From Lachnospiraceae bacterium (GTDB taxonomy: Bacteria > Bacillota > Clostridia > Lachnospirales > Lachnospiraceae): 64,000 bases of DNA. Location of the stretch: the NCBI GenBank assembly GCA_015057405.1, contig SVEK01000003.1:50791-114790 (forward strand), read 5' to 3'. Of this stretch, positions 18,347 to 26,814 are shown piece after piece; within the stretch, counting starts at the first letter, position 1; each line of letters begins with the position of its first letter. The translations under genes and the position numbers were made by a program. The notes beneath the pieces are model-generated. The model made no database searches. It saw only the letters and a program-made list of their open reading frames with translations, and was not told where the DNA came from.

Positions 18347-19825
18347 TCATCTAATTCCAAGAGCATCTAACAATCTTTCACAACTGCTACCGGAATAATA
18401 CCTATGCATTAATACCTTCAGCCGATTTCTTTTTTTTGAAGTCCTATCATTATTATCAATAACATTTATTATAAATTCTTTCATCTCAGTTTCATTTTCA
18501 ATCAAGGCTCCCGGAAGCCATTCTTCAATGTCCTCAAAAATGAATCCTCTGGCCTTTTTATACCTGTCCAAATCATCCACAGCAAACCCTATAGGTCTGT
18601 CCAACAAAAGATAATCCACTGCCACAGAAGAATAATCACTTATGATTCCATCCGCATTACCTATTATCTGATTAATATGTATATCCCTATTAACCAGTAC
18701 ACTGTTATCAACTAATATAATATTACTGTACTCTCCGATGTTTATATCCTTTTTCTTTTGAAACGGATGCAACTTTACAACCATACAGGCATTATTTTTC
18801 TTAAGAATTTCATTAATACCTTCTAACTTCTCCAAAGAGTCCAAAACCGGCAATCCGATACCACCTTCAATGCAATACCCGTTATTCTGATTTAACACCA
18901 TATCAGCCTGTCTATATGTCGGAAGCCAGATAATAATCTTCTTGTATTCATTAATATCTTTGTTTATAACCTCATAAAATTCGTCATTAGAAGCTTCATA
19001 CAACCAATCTTCTTTTGGCAATCCCGTTACCAATATCTGCTCATCGTCAAGTCCAAATAATCTGCTATGAATGTCCCCATATAACTGACTTGTTACAATC
19101 ATATATTCATACCTTTTCTTACAAGGTTGAAAATTAAGTCTTGTTTTGAATCCACAACCATGCCACAACTGAATTCTAATCTGATCTTCTCTGCAATTTC
19201 TGGCAATTCCATAGGCGTCGGTAAAAAATATATATTTACTATTGCACAAATAGTAATAATAAGTATCTCTTTCCCTCTGACAATTTGATATGGACCATGA
19301 AAGATTTACGAACTCCACATTTTTATATGCTTTATATCTGTCTATATAATCGCAACTTTCTTTTACAAACCAAACCAGTTTGTACTTATTGTTATAATTA
19401 TTTTTAAGCATATACTCAAATAAAGCTCTTGCATTATCCGCAAAATCCATCCCTTCTATATAAGAATCAATATGAGGACCGCTTCTGAATATAATTATAT
19501 CTTTAAGTTCACTTTCACTATATTTATCTCTGTAATATTCTTCATACTCAGTTTCTTTATTTGGGAAATAATATATATTAATATCCCTTGACTGTCCTAG
19601 TTCTTCAACCACCTTTTCATATGCTTCTCTATAATAATCCACAGCAATAACTAATAAACCATCCTCAACCAAATAATTATTATAATCACTTGAAACGATA
19701 ATGATATTACATATGTCTTCATACCTTTCCTTAAGCTCTGCCAAATAATTGTCTGAATGTTTTAATAAATATATCTTTTTACAACTATCTGAAATCACCT
19801 TATCAGTTAACTTTAAAAGCTGCAT
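18347..19825 (-). CDS. CDP-glycerol/ribitol phosphotransferase (TagF/TarB-like)
   Basis: A 492-residue member of the glycerophosphotransferase family. Key features are IQLWHGCGFKTRLNF (HG...K active-site segment), IIIWLPTYRQADMVL, VVKLHPFQKK, and GIISDYSSVAVDYLLLDRP, the conserved phosphate-binding run of TagF/TarB enzymes. It transfers a polyol phosphate from a CDP carrier onto a teichoic-acid-like polymer. The ATG at 19825, preceded by AAAGGGAT, is chosen over the ORF-track start. It overlaps the end of the GT2 gene by 23 nt. A cytidylyltransferase gene in the same cluster (22576) could make the CDP donor. Confidence 0.85.
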   Translation of the reverse strand: MQLLKLTDKVISDSCKKIYLLKHSDNYLAELKERYEDICNIIIVSSDYNNYLVEDGLLVIAVDYYREAYEKVVEELGQSRDINIYYFPNKETEYEEYYRDKYSESELKDIIIFRSGPHIDSYIEGMDFADNARALFEYMLKNNYNNKYKLVWFVKESCDYIDRYKAYKNVEFVNLSWSISNCQRERDTYYYYLCNSKYIFFTDAYGIARNCREDQIRIQLWHGCGFKTRLNFQPCKKRYEYMIVTSQLYGDIHSRLFGLDDEQILVTGLPKEDWLYEASNDEFYEVINKDINEYKKIIIWLPTYRQADMVLNQNNGYCIEGGIGLPVLDSLEKLEGINEILKKNNACMVVKLHPFQKKKDINIGEYSNIILVDNSVLVNRDIHINQIIGNADGIISDYSSVAVDYLLLDRPIGFAVDDLDRYKKARGFIFEDIEEWLPGALIENETEMKEFIINVIDNNDRTSKKRNRLKVLMHRYYSGSSCERLLDALGIR

Positions 19826-20996
19826 CTTTATCCCTTTCAAGCATATTAACAAGTAATTTTTTTACATCTGTTACATGAGCATCCATTTTGTTTTCCAAAA
19901 TATTATGCACCGTTTCTTCATTTTGAACCAAAGAAATTATAATACAATCTACTTCCGGCAATTCTTCTTCAATCTTATACACAGGTATACCATCTTTAAT
20001 ATAATCTGCATTCCGATCTATAACATATTCTAAAGAAATATCTTCATCCTTTTCCAATTCTTTTCTTAAAAATTTACCGATATATCCATACCCAAAAACA
20101 GCAACTTTTTTGTAATTATTATTTCTTAAAAAACTCGCTACTGTAACACCCTCATTAGCAGCTTTCATAATTCCATCATATATAAAAAACATTTTCTTGA
20201 ATTTATCCAGCTGATTAATTCTCTTTGTAAACATATGTTTTTCCAAGTTTTCCAGTGAAGTCTTATATTCCGGAGCAAAGTCCGAAGCATTTTTTAGAAC
20301 CTCTATAAGTTCTTTTTCTGATTTCAGCATATCAATTGATTTCCACGAATTATTGTCATACTCTACTGTGTGCTTAAAAACAATCTGCTGATTTAAGGCA
20401 AAACATCTGCCTTCATTCAAATAAGTTAGCCACAACAAAAAGTCGTCAGCTCCGTTATTAATCATTTTATTATTAATCCACATTATCGGAATAGCTGATT
20501 TTTTAATCATAACCTGTCCCGGAGATACAATAGGGCAACCCTTATTCAACATATAATTAATGTTCATTGCCTCATCAAAAGGATATTCCGCATTATAAAA
20601 TTCCCTGTCTTCATGGATTAGTCTGCATACAACTGCCTCGCAATCGCCTATACTGCTAATCTGACTTTTTAAGTAATCCGGAAAAATATAATCGTCCTGG
20701 TCAAGCATTACCAGATACTTTCCATGACAATTATTTATGCCGATAACTCTGGCTCCATGTATTCCCTGATTAACAGAATTATTAATAACAATTACAGTAA
20801 AATCCAATGCTGCAAACATTTCATCCCGGTCATCTATTTTATTTTCAGGATAATCATTAACTAGCACCAATTCCACATTGCAATTCCACGCTTTAATAGT
20901 CTCCCTTGCAACGCTAACCTGATTTATTATTCTCTTTAAATACTTTTCTCCTTTATATAGCGGTACAATTATACTAATCATTTCCCCAGCTAACAT
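19803..20996 (-). CDS. Glycosyltransferase family 2 with C-terminal Rossmann-like domain
   Basis: A 397-residue GT-A enzyme with SIIVPLYKGEKYLKRI, ELVLVNDYPENK, and LVMLDQDDYIFPDYL (DxDD metal site). The last 100 residues are an accessory domain, KVAVFGYGYIGKFLRKELE, then EYVIDRNADYIKDGIPV. It starts at ATG 20996 with a GGTGATT-type ribosome site, or at an ATG five codons in. It is coupled by overlap to the TagF-like gene, which suggests coordinated steps on one polymer unit. Confidence 0.85.
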   Translation of the reverse strand: MLAGEMISIIVPLYKGEKYLKRIINQVSVARETIKAWNCNVELVLVNDYPENKIDDRDEMFAALDFTVIVINNSVNQGIHGARVIGINNCHGKYLVMLDQDDYIFPDYLKSQISSIGDCEAVVCRLIHEDREFYNAEYPFDEAMNINYMLNKGCPIVSPGQVMIKKSAIPIMWINNKMINNGADDFLLWLTYLNEGRCFALNQQIVFKHTVEYDNNSWKSIDMLKSEKELIEVLKNASDFAPEYKTSLENLEKHMFTKRINQLDKFKKMFFIYDGIMKAANEGVTVASFLRNNNYKKVAVFGYGYIGKFLRKELEKDEDISLEYVIDRNADYIKDGIPVYKIEEELPEVDCIIISLVQNEETVHNILENKMDAHVTDVKKLLVNMLERDKDAAFKVN

Positions 20997-21018
20997 ATAA
21001 TCACCATTTTTATTTATA

Positions 21019-22566
21019 TTATCTTCTATTCTCCATTAGTGCCTCATAAACTGCTTCAAGCCACCCATAACCATATTTCATATCAGGCTCCAGATGAGAA
21101 CCTTCTGCCCATTCATTCCATGAATTCAGAAATACATAATCTTTATCCGGTTCATGTATGGTTTTACTTTCTGCTATTATGTCCTTAACCCATTTTTTAT
21201 AGCGATAAGGAGTCATTCCTGTATATATTGCTGCCCCCGAAGCAAATTTCCTTGCAGTATTATCATAAGACGCCATTGCCGAACGGTAATATTCCTTACT
21301 TCCATATTCCAAAAAATATTCCTTATTATCAACAAAACCGGCCAAATCAAAAAATTCCCCCTTGAAATCAGGGTTTACATACCCTGCCGGTCTTATGCGT
21401 CTACACATAGTACTTACAATCCACGGTGGAAATTCAACTATAGCATCTGCATTAAATTCTGTTGCATCCCGCATATAATTGCCTGCAGTAGTTAATATAA
21501 TATATAAACCACCCAGCCCCAGACTTTCGCATTTTTTCTTAAATCCGGTAAATACACGTCTTAAATCTTCTTTTTCATGAACTACATTTCTATAAAACAA
21601 CAAAACAGGTTTTCCGTCTATTTTTATATATCTTTCATCTTGAAAATAAGGCAGTATATCATCAATAAAACCTTCTACCGCTTCCTCGCTTAAGTCCTGC
21701 TCAAGCATAATTTCATCATTACCTGCATCCCATAAAGCCGTCCAGTTTTCATTAGCCCAATGCAGACAAAACGGGAAATCGAACTCCTTATGTTCTAAAA
21801 ACAATTCTATTGGTTTTTCCATTATTCTTTTTCCTGCAAACCAATAATAATGGAAACAAAATCCGTATATACCATAATTTTTTGCTAGTTCTATCTGTCT
21901 CTTAAAGGTCTCCGGCAGCATTAAATCATAAAAACCCACATCATAAGGGATGTGCGGTTGATAGTGACCACAAAAAACAGGTCTTGCCTGAGTAGCATTG
22001 GTCCACTCAGTAAAACCTTTTCCATGGAATATGTCATTTAATTCTATTTGATGATACTGGGGAAGATACCATGCTATAAGCTTAGTATCCTCCTCTCTCC
22101 TTACGTATGCTTTATCTTCATACGGAGCAAAATCTTCTTTACTCTTTAATGAACATTCTTCAATATATTCACAATACTGTATTTTTTCCTTTGCTGTATT
22201 GTGTCCATATATATCAATCACCTCTACAACTTTGTCTTGCTGACATATATACTTTTTAATTCTTTCACATATCTCATTATGATAAACCCGTGCCACAACA
22301 ACAATTACATCAACTTTATCATATATATCTTCAAGGGCACACACATTAAGACCACAAAACTTTTGCCCGAAATACTTCGACTCCCTTCTGTCTATATAAC
22401 AAAGTACACTTCTGTCCTTTAATGCATCCAGTACAACTTCTGCACCCATTCCGGTTCCATATAAAGCAATTGTCTTATCAGCCAAATCAAAATCTTCTAA
22501 TTTGTGTCTTATATTATCTGTATCCAGTTCTACAATTTTCTCAATATCTTTTGAAGTAAATTCCAT
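21019..22566 (-). CDS. WbsX-like/GH99-like protein with N-terminal Rossmann-like domain
   Basis: About 515 residues from ATG 22566 (AGGTGA upstream; a GTG at 22575 is possible). Residues about 20-125 are a nucleotide-binding-like domain (KTIALYGTGMGAEVVLDAL, VLCYIDRRESKYFG). Residues 165-515 are the WbsX family domain: IAWYLPQYHQIELND, GKGFTEWTN, FCLHWANENWTALWD and VFLNSWNEWAEGSHLEPD. WbsX proteins lie in O-antigen and teichoic-type loci and share the GH99 barrel fold; their exact reaction is unsettled. It follows the cytidylyltransferase gene directly. Confidence 0.85.
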   Translation of the reverse strand: MEFTSKDIEKIVELDTDNIRHKLEDFDLADKTIALYGTGMGAEVVLDALKDRSVLCYIDRRESKYFGQKFCGLNVCALEDIYDKVDVIVVVARVYHNEICERIKKYICQQDKVVEVIDIYGHNTAKEKIQYCEYIEECSLKSKEDFAPYEDKAYVRREEDTKLIAWYLPQYHQIELNDIFHGKGFTEWTNATQARPVFCGHYQPHIPYDVGFYDLMLPETFKRQIELAKNYGIYGFCFHYYWFAGKRIMEKPIELFLEHKEFDFPFCLHWANENWTALWDAGNDEIMLEQDLSEEAVEGFIDDILPYFQDERYIKIDGKPVLLFYRNVVHEKEDLRRVFTGFKKKCESLGLGGLYIILTTAGNYMRDATEFNADAIVEFPPWIVSTMCRRIRPAGYVNPDFKGEFFDLAGFVDNKEYFLEYGSKEYYRSAMASYDNTARKFASGAAIYTGMTPYRYKKWVKDIIAESKTIHEPDKDYVFLNSWNEWAEGSHLEPDMKYGYGWLEAVYEALMENRR

Positions 22567-22575
22567 TTTTTTCAC

Positions 22576-23292
22576 CTACAATCCAAATATCTGCTGTCCT
22601 TCTATTGCCTCATATAATGCTCTGAATATATAGTAATCCGCAGGCTCTGTTATTTTAATATTATTTCGTGTACTTTGTACAAGATATGTCTGAACATTGT
22701 ACATAGCACACAAATGAGCAGAGTCAATTGATCTATGTCCATTACTATGAGCAAGCTCATACAACTCTACTATATCCTTATACTTAAATGTCTGTGGTGC
22801 TTTAGCCACATACATCTCAGACCTTGGAGGAACATCATCAATAATCTTGGCATCCACACTTCTTACAACACTTTCTCGTACTGGTTCCGAGGTAATAGCA
22901 TTACCATACTCTTTTGCCATTGCTATATTTTTACTAATAAGCTCTTCTGTTATTAATGGACGCACTCCGTCATGTATAAGTATTATATCGTCACTTTTTG
23001 TGTTTTTCTCCATAGCCTTCAAACCAAGACTTATAGAATCATGACCTGTATCTCCTCCTTCTATTACAAGCGACACCTTAGTTATACCATATCTTTTTAA
23101 AAATCCATTTAATTCATCTATCCATTCTTTTATACAAACCACTACAATTTCATCCACTTCAGAATGATATTCAAAATGTTCAATTGTATAAATTATTATT
23201 GGTTTTCCATGCATTTCTAGGAACTGCTTCGGTTTTGACCTGCTATTCATCCTTTGACCTGTTCCACCTGCAAATATAAGCGCTTTTACCAT
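22576..23292 (-). CDS. IspD/TarI-family cytidylyltransferase
   Basis: A 238-residue nucleotidyltransferase that joins CTP to a polyol or sugar phosphate. It has the CTP loop ALIFAGGTGQRM, KPKQFLEMHGKP, ILIHDGVRPLI and the C-terminal ITEPADYYIFRAL. The ATG at 23292 is chosen because GGAGGG lies just upstream. Sequence alone cannot separate IspD (isoprenoid) from TarI (ribitol-5-phosphate). The context, next to an SDR gene and TagF-like transferases in a polymer cluster, favours a TarI-like role making a CDP-polyol. No TarJ-type alcohol dehydrogenase is beside it. Confidence 0.82.
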   Translation of the reverse strand: MVKALIFAGGTGQRMNSRSKPKQFLEMHGKPIIIYTIEHFEYHSEVDEIVVVCIKEWIDELNGFLKRYGITKVSLVIEGGDTGHDSISLGLKAMEKNTKSDDIILIHDGVRPLITEELISKNIAMAKEYGNAITSEPVRESVVRSVDAKIIDDVPPRSEMYVAKAPQTFKYKDIVELYELAHSNGHRSIDSAHLCAMYNVQTYLVQSTRNNIKITEPADYYIFRALYEAIEGQQIFGL

Positions 23293-23369
23293 CACGTATC
23301 CCTCCAATACTTTATATCCCCATTATTTGCAAATTCAAAATTATTATGATTGATTATACATACATTCAC

Positions 23370-24377
23370 TTAATTTCTTTTTGTTATTTCATTGTATAGA
23401 TCTCTATACATTTGTTCCAGATTCTTAGATGGCGTCCAGCCCAACATTCTGAGTTTCTCTCCGGACAATCGCAACTGAGTGTCTGCTGCATATCCATTTT
23501 TTTCTGTATTATCAATATCATATGTAACGTTTATTCTATCATTGGCAATACAGTGTGAAACAAGCTGAGCCATTTCTTTAATACGCATTGTATTAGCTTC
23601 ATTTACTACGTTATAGGCTTCCCCCGACTTACCTTTCTGCAAAATTGTTAAAATTCCCCTTATAGCATCCATTGTTTCGCAGTAATTTCCATATGACAAA
23701 CCTTTTGTTTTTAGTACTATATCTCTATTTTCATAAGCTGCTTTCACAAATTGCATAAACACCCTATTATCCTCAGGCGATATTCCCGTCCCAAAAGTCT
23801 GGGCAAGACGTGCAATTTTAACCGGCACACCGTATTCACAATAATAATTATAGCAATACTGTTCAGCCATTCTTTTACCCATCGGATAACAACTTCTCTC
23901 ATTAAATATATCAACGTCACCTAATTCTTCTTCTGTCACAAGAGTCCCCTTATCTTCTACTCTTCCGTACACTTCCATAGAGGAAATATATACCATTCCT
24001 AAAACATTTAGCTTCCGGGCAAGTTCAAGTATATTTTTTGTTCCCAGTACAATCCCGTCAGCAACCTCTACAGGATTATCAATCATATTCTTTGACTGTG
24101 TTGTTGCTGCAAAATGCAAAATATAATCAACTGAACACAATTGCTCAGTTTCGTGTTTAGATATTATCCTATCAATAAAATCTGATTCAACAATATCTCC
24201 TGTATAACACTTGATTTTTTCTTCTGATATCATTCTTTTGATAAATTCACTACACCTATTAACATCTCTCACTAAAATTGTTACCATACAGCCTGAATTC
24301 ACAAAGCATTCAGTTATTACTCGTCCTAAAAATCCAGTAGCACCGGTTATCAAATAATGTCCTTTTATTATATCCAA
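23370..24377 (-). CDS. Extended SDR NAD-dependent epimerase/dehydratase
   Basis: A 335-residue extended short-chain dehydrogenase. The NAD loop is HYLITGATGFLGRVI, the strand-4 motif is VDYILHFAATTQS, and the active site is SCYPMGKRMAEQ (Y-x3-K) with an upstream SSMEVYG. It probably epimerises, reduces or dehydrates a nucleotide-linked sugar, perhaps the product of the cytidylyltransferase next to it. It is one of few sugar-modifying enzymes in the cluster besides the DegT aminotransferase. Confidence 0.85.
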   Translation of the reverse strand: MDIIKGHYLITGATGFLGRVITECFVNSGCMVTILVRDVNRCSEFIKRMISEEKIKCYTGDIVESDFIDRIISKHETEQLCSVDYILHFAATTQSKNMIDNPVEVADGIVLGTKNILELARKLNVLGMVYISSMEVYGRVEDKGTLVTEEELGDVDIFNERSCYPMGKRMAEQYCYNYYCEYGVPVKIARLAQTFGTGISPEDNRVFMQFVKAAYENRDIVLKTKGLSYGNYCETMDAIRGILTILQKGKSGEAYNVVNEANTMRIKEMAQLVSHCIANDRINVTYDIDNTEKNGYAADTQLRLSGEKLRMLGWTPSKNLEQMYRDLYNEITKRN

Positions 24378-24456
24378 TTATGCATTCTCCTATAACTACA
24401 ATTCTATTAAACATTCTCTAAAACACTTGATTCTCAGCATTATCAGTTATCACCGT

Positions 24457-25887
24457 TTAAATATTGATATTCTGTATCATAATAGGTTTCCCTGTCATTC
24501 TATACAACTCTACCACCGAACTCATATCTCCGTAATATGCATCTGATAAAGCAATTGCCCTATTCAAGTCAGAGGTATCATCGTATATTCCCCACCCCTG
24601 TGATTTATACTCTTCAACAATTTCAACATATTTTTCATACTCAACAGGATACATCGCAGCCATACTATCCTTCATCAATGGATGTGGCCGCCAAAGCAAA
24701 ATCGTATTTTTATTTGCTTTAAATATTTCCAGTGTTCTCTTTATTTTATCAAGATATTTATCATGAAAATCAAAAAAAGCCTGCAGTGTTGTATTATACA
24801 TTATTATTTTTTTTCTATTTTCACCTTCATCAATATATCTCTTCCAATCTCCAGGTATATCCACATTATCTCTTGTTATAGCTAAGACCTTATCAATTTT
24901 AGGCGAACGCATTACGCTAAACTTTTCTTCCAAATCACCTATAACAGCCTCATTTATACCCTCGTCTTTCAAATACTGTCTCATTACTCTGATATACTTT
25001 TCTCTCACCTTCGAAGACTGTACAATCACCTTATGCGCATGTATAGTTGCCGGCAACACAATAAAATGGTCAGACACTTCATCATTAAAACACACAAAGT
25101 AGGGTATATATACAAGCTCATTTGTATATTTTTTTAAATTAGATGAGTAATATTCCGGAAATACTGAAGTTACCTTATTGCAATTGTCATAAGGATTATG
25201 AATATATATTATATCCGGCTTTCTATCAGGAATACTATACTCTTTAAATGAAGTTATAGGAACATATGGAGGATAATCCTCTCCCTCATAGAACACTTCC
25301 TTTGGTGACCTGTCAGGATTCAATGAATAGTAGGGAATAGGAACTACATATACATCATAATCAGGGTTATCCCTTGCTTTTTTCCACACACTTTCTAAAC
25401 TATCCCACATTGCTGCTTTGTAAGGTAAAAACACAATTTCTTTTTTTTCTTTTATATCATTTTTCAAAGAACTTATTATTCCTTGTAACTTTCTATTAAG
25501 ATGCTTTATCACCTTTTCAATTCTAAAATCCGTTTCTGTAATATTGCAACTAAACTCATACAATAATTCGCAATATTCCTCCAGCAAACTAACCGTCTTT
25601 GTTCCTTCACCCTCACATTCCTCTATCTTAGTTCCAACCGTTATTGCAGCCTCTTGACAGGATGTAAAAACGGATATAGCTAAATCATATTCATGGGTTT
25701 TGCAATAATTAACCATTTCATAATGCGCCTCTTCTATTGTATTTAAAAGGTCTATAAGCTGTTTTTTCATATACTCTCTCATATTGCACCCACTTTCATT
25801 TCCATAGTGAAAACTGTTTGATTTCAGAACATTTTCTATATAACAATAATAACTGTATTCCCACAATATATCAAGATTATTTCCCAT
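24457..25887 (-). CDS. CDP-glycerol glycerophosphotransferase-like surface-polymer protein
   Basis: A 476-residue ORF. The first 130 residues are helical and Glu-rich (IEEAHYEMVNYCKTHEYDLA). The rest contains EIVFLPYKAAMWDSLESVWK, PDIIYIHNPYDN, TILLWRPHPLMK and YYGDMSSVVELYRMTGKPI, which matches the C-terminal part of TagF-like proteins in Lachnospiraceae surface clusters. The true start may be ATG 25782 or 25770 (MKKQLIDLLNTIEEAH), judging by how homologues usually begin. The YGDMSSV segment stands where SDYSSV stands in the 18347 protein. It is probably a polyol-phosphate or related transferase. Confidence 0.7.
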   Translation of the reverse strand: MGNNLDILWEYSYYCYIENVLKSNSFHYGNESGCNMREYMKKQLIDLLNTIEEAHYEMVNYCKTHEYDLAISVFTSCQEAAITVGTKIEECEGEGTKTVSLLEEYCELLYEFSCNITETDFRIEKVIKHLNRKLQGIISSLKNDIKEKKEIVFLPYKAAMWDSLESVWKKARDNPDYDVYVVPIPYYSLNPDRSPKEVFYEGEDYPPYVPITSFKEYSIPDRKPDIIYIHNPYDNCNKVTSVFPEYYSSNLKKYTNELVYIPYFVCFNDEVSDHFIVLPATIHAHKVIVQSSKVREKYIRVMRQYLKDEGINEAVIGDLEEKFSVMRSPKIDKVLAITRDNVDIPGDWKRYIDEGENRKKIIMYNTTLQAFFDFHDKYLDKIKRTLEIFKANKNTILLWRPHPLMKDSMAAMYPVEYEKYVEIVEEYKSQGWGIYDDTSDLNRAIALSDAYYGDMSSVVELYRMTGKPIMIQNINI

Positions 25888-25952
25888 TCATGTTCTCTTT
25901 TCATTAATCCGAATAAAATTTTACGCTAGCTTGGCACACGGATTCTTATTAG

Positions 25953-26744
25953 TTAATACGATTTGTTAATAAACGGAGTTCCTACTGATATTTCTGTCAT
26001 ATTCTCTGTCTCATTATATGCATACGCAATTTGAAAGTTCACACTTTCCCCTTCCGAAGACTGTGCGGCACTGTTTCCTGTCAAAGACGCGGAGTATCCA
26101 TACCTTGTGTAATAATTATCATAACCTTCACACACAGTATCAGCTCCCATTCTTGCAAATATTTTGTCCGTATAATTATTACAATCTTCTAATGACATTT
26201 TACCTGCCACGTGTCCGTCTATTCCCGAATAAATAATATATGATGTTTTTGGCACGTTTAATCCTGCACTGCCATAGTAATCCTCAATGATTTTACGACT
26301 GTCCGTATAATCTTCTATACGGGAAAAATCCGTCATCACAAGATGAAGATATATCCTGCCGTCACTTCCCGGATTTGACAAGGTTACCGACAATCTACAG
26401 ACCTGACTTTCGTATTCCACATAATAACACGGCACCGGTTCATTTCTGAAATCAACTTTTGCTGATGTTATATTACTATCTGTATATGCCAGTTCATTAA
26501 GTAGTTTTTCCAATGTGGAACCAACAAAGTACTGCCCGTCTTTGCTAAGACAGGCAGTACTTTCCACGCTGCAATTATTAATTATTACATTATCTTCGAT
26601 TGAAAATGCTTCGGTTATGTCAACTCTCTTTACAGACACCGCTTCTACGGCAAGCTGTAACAAAGCTGCCATCCATACGCAAAAACATACCGCTATTACA
26701 CATCTGATTTTAGCATTCCTATATATAGTCTGAAAGATATTCAT
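25953..26744 (-). CDS. YwmB-like extracytoplasmic protein
   Basis: About 263 residues from ATG 26744 (AAAGGTGG upstream). One N-terminal membrane helix or signal anchor (CVIAVCFCVWMAALLQLAV) precedes an extracytoplasmic part. The ending EISVGTPFINKSY, with GKMSLEDCNNYTDKIFARMGA before it, resembles YwmB-family proteins (TATA-box-binding-like fold). The function of that family is unknown. It is the first gene of the leftward polymer cluster, although whether it belongs functionally is unclear. Cys residues are frequent for a secreted domain. Confidence 0.5.
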   Translation of the reverse strand: MNIFQTIYRNAKIRCVIAVCFCVWMAALLQLAVEAVSVKRVDITEAFSIEDNVIINNCSVESTACLSKDGQYFVGSTLEKLLNELAYTDSNITSAKVDFRNEPVPCYYVEYESQVCRLSVTLSNPGSDGRIYLHLVMTDFSRIEDYTDSRKIIEDYYGSAGLNVPKTSYIIYSGIDGHVAGKMSLEDCNNYTDKIFARMGADTVCEGYDNYYTRYGYSASLTGNSAAQSSEGESVNFQIAYAYNETENMTEISVGTPFINKSY

Positions 26745-26814
26745 ATATACCACCTTTTAATAGTTTATATTCATATCATTCCCACTAATAGAAATATTAT
26801 ACATAGTACCTCAA

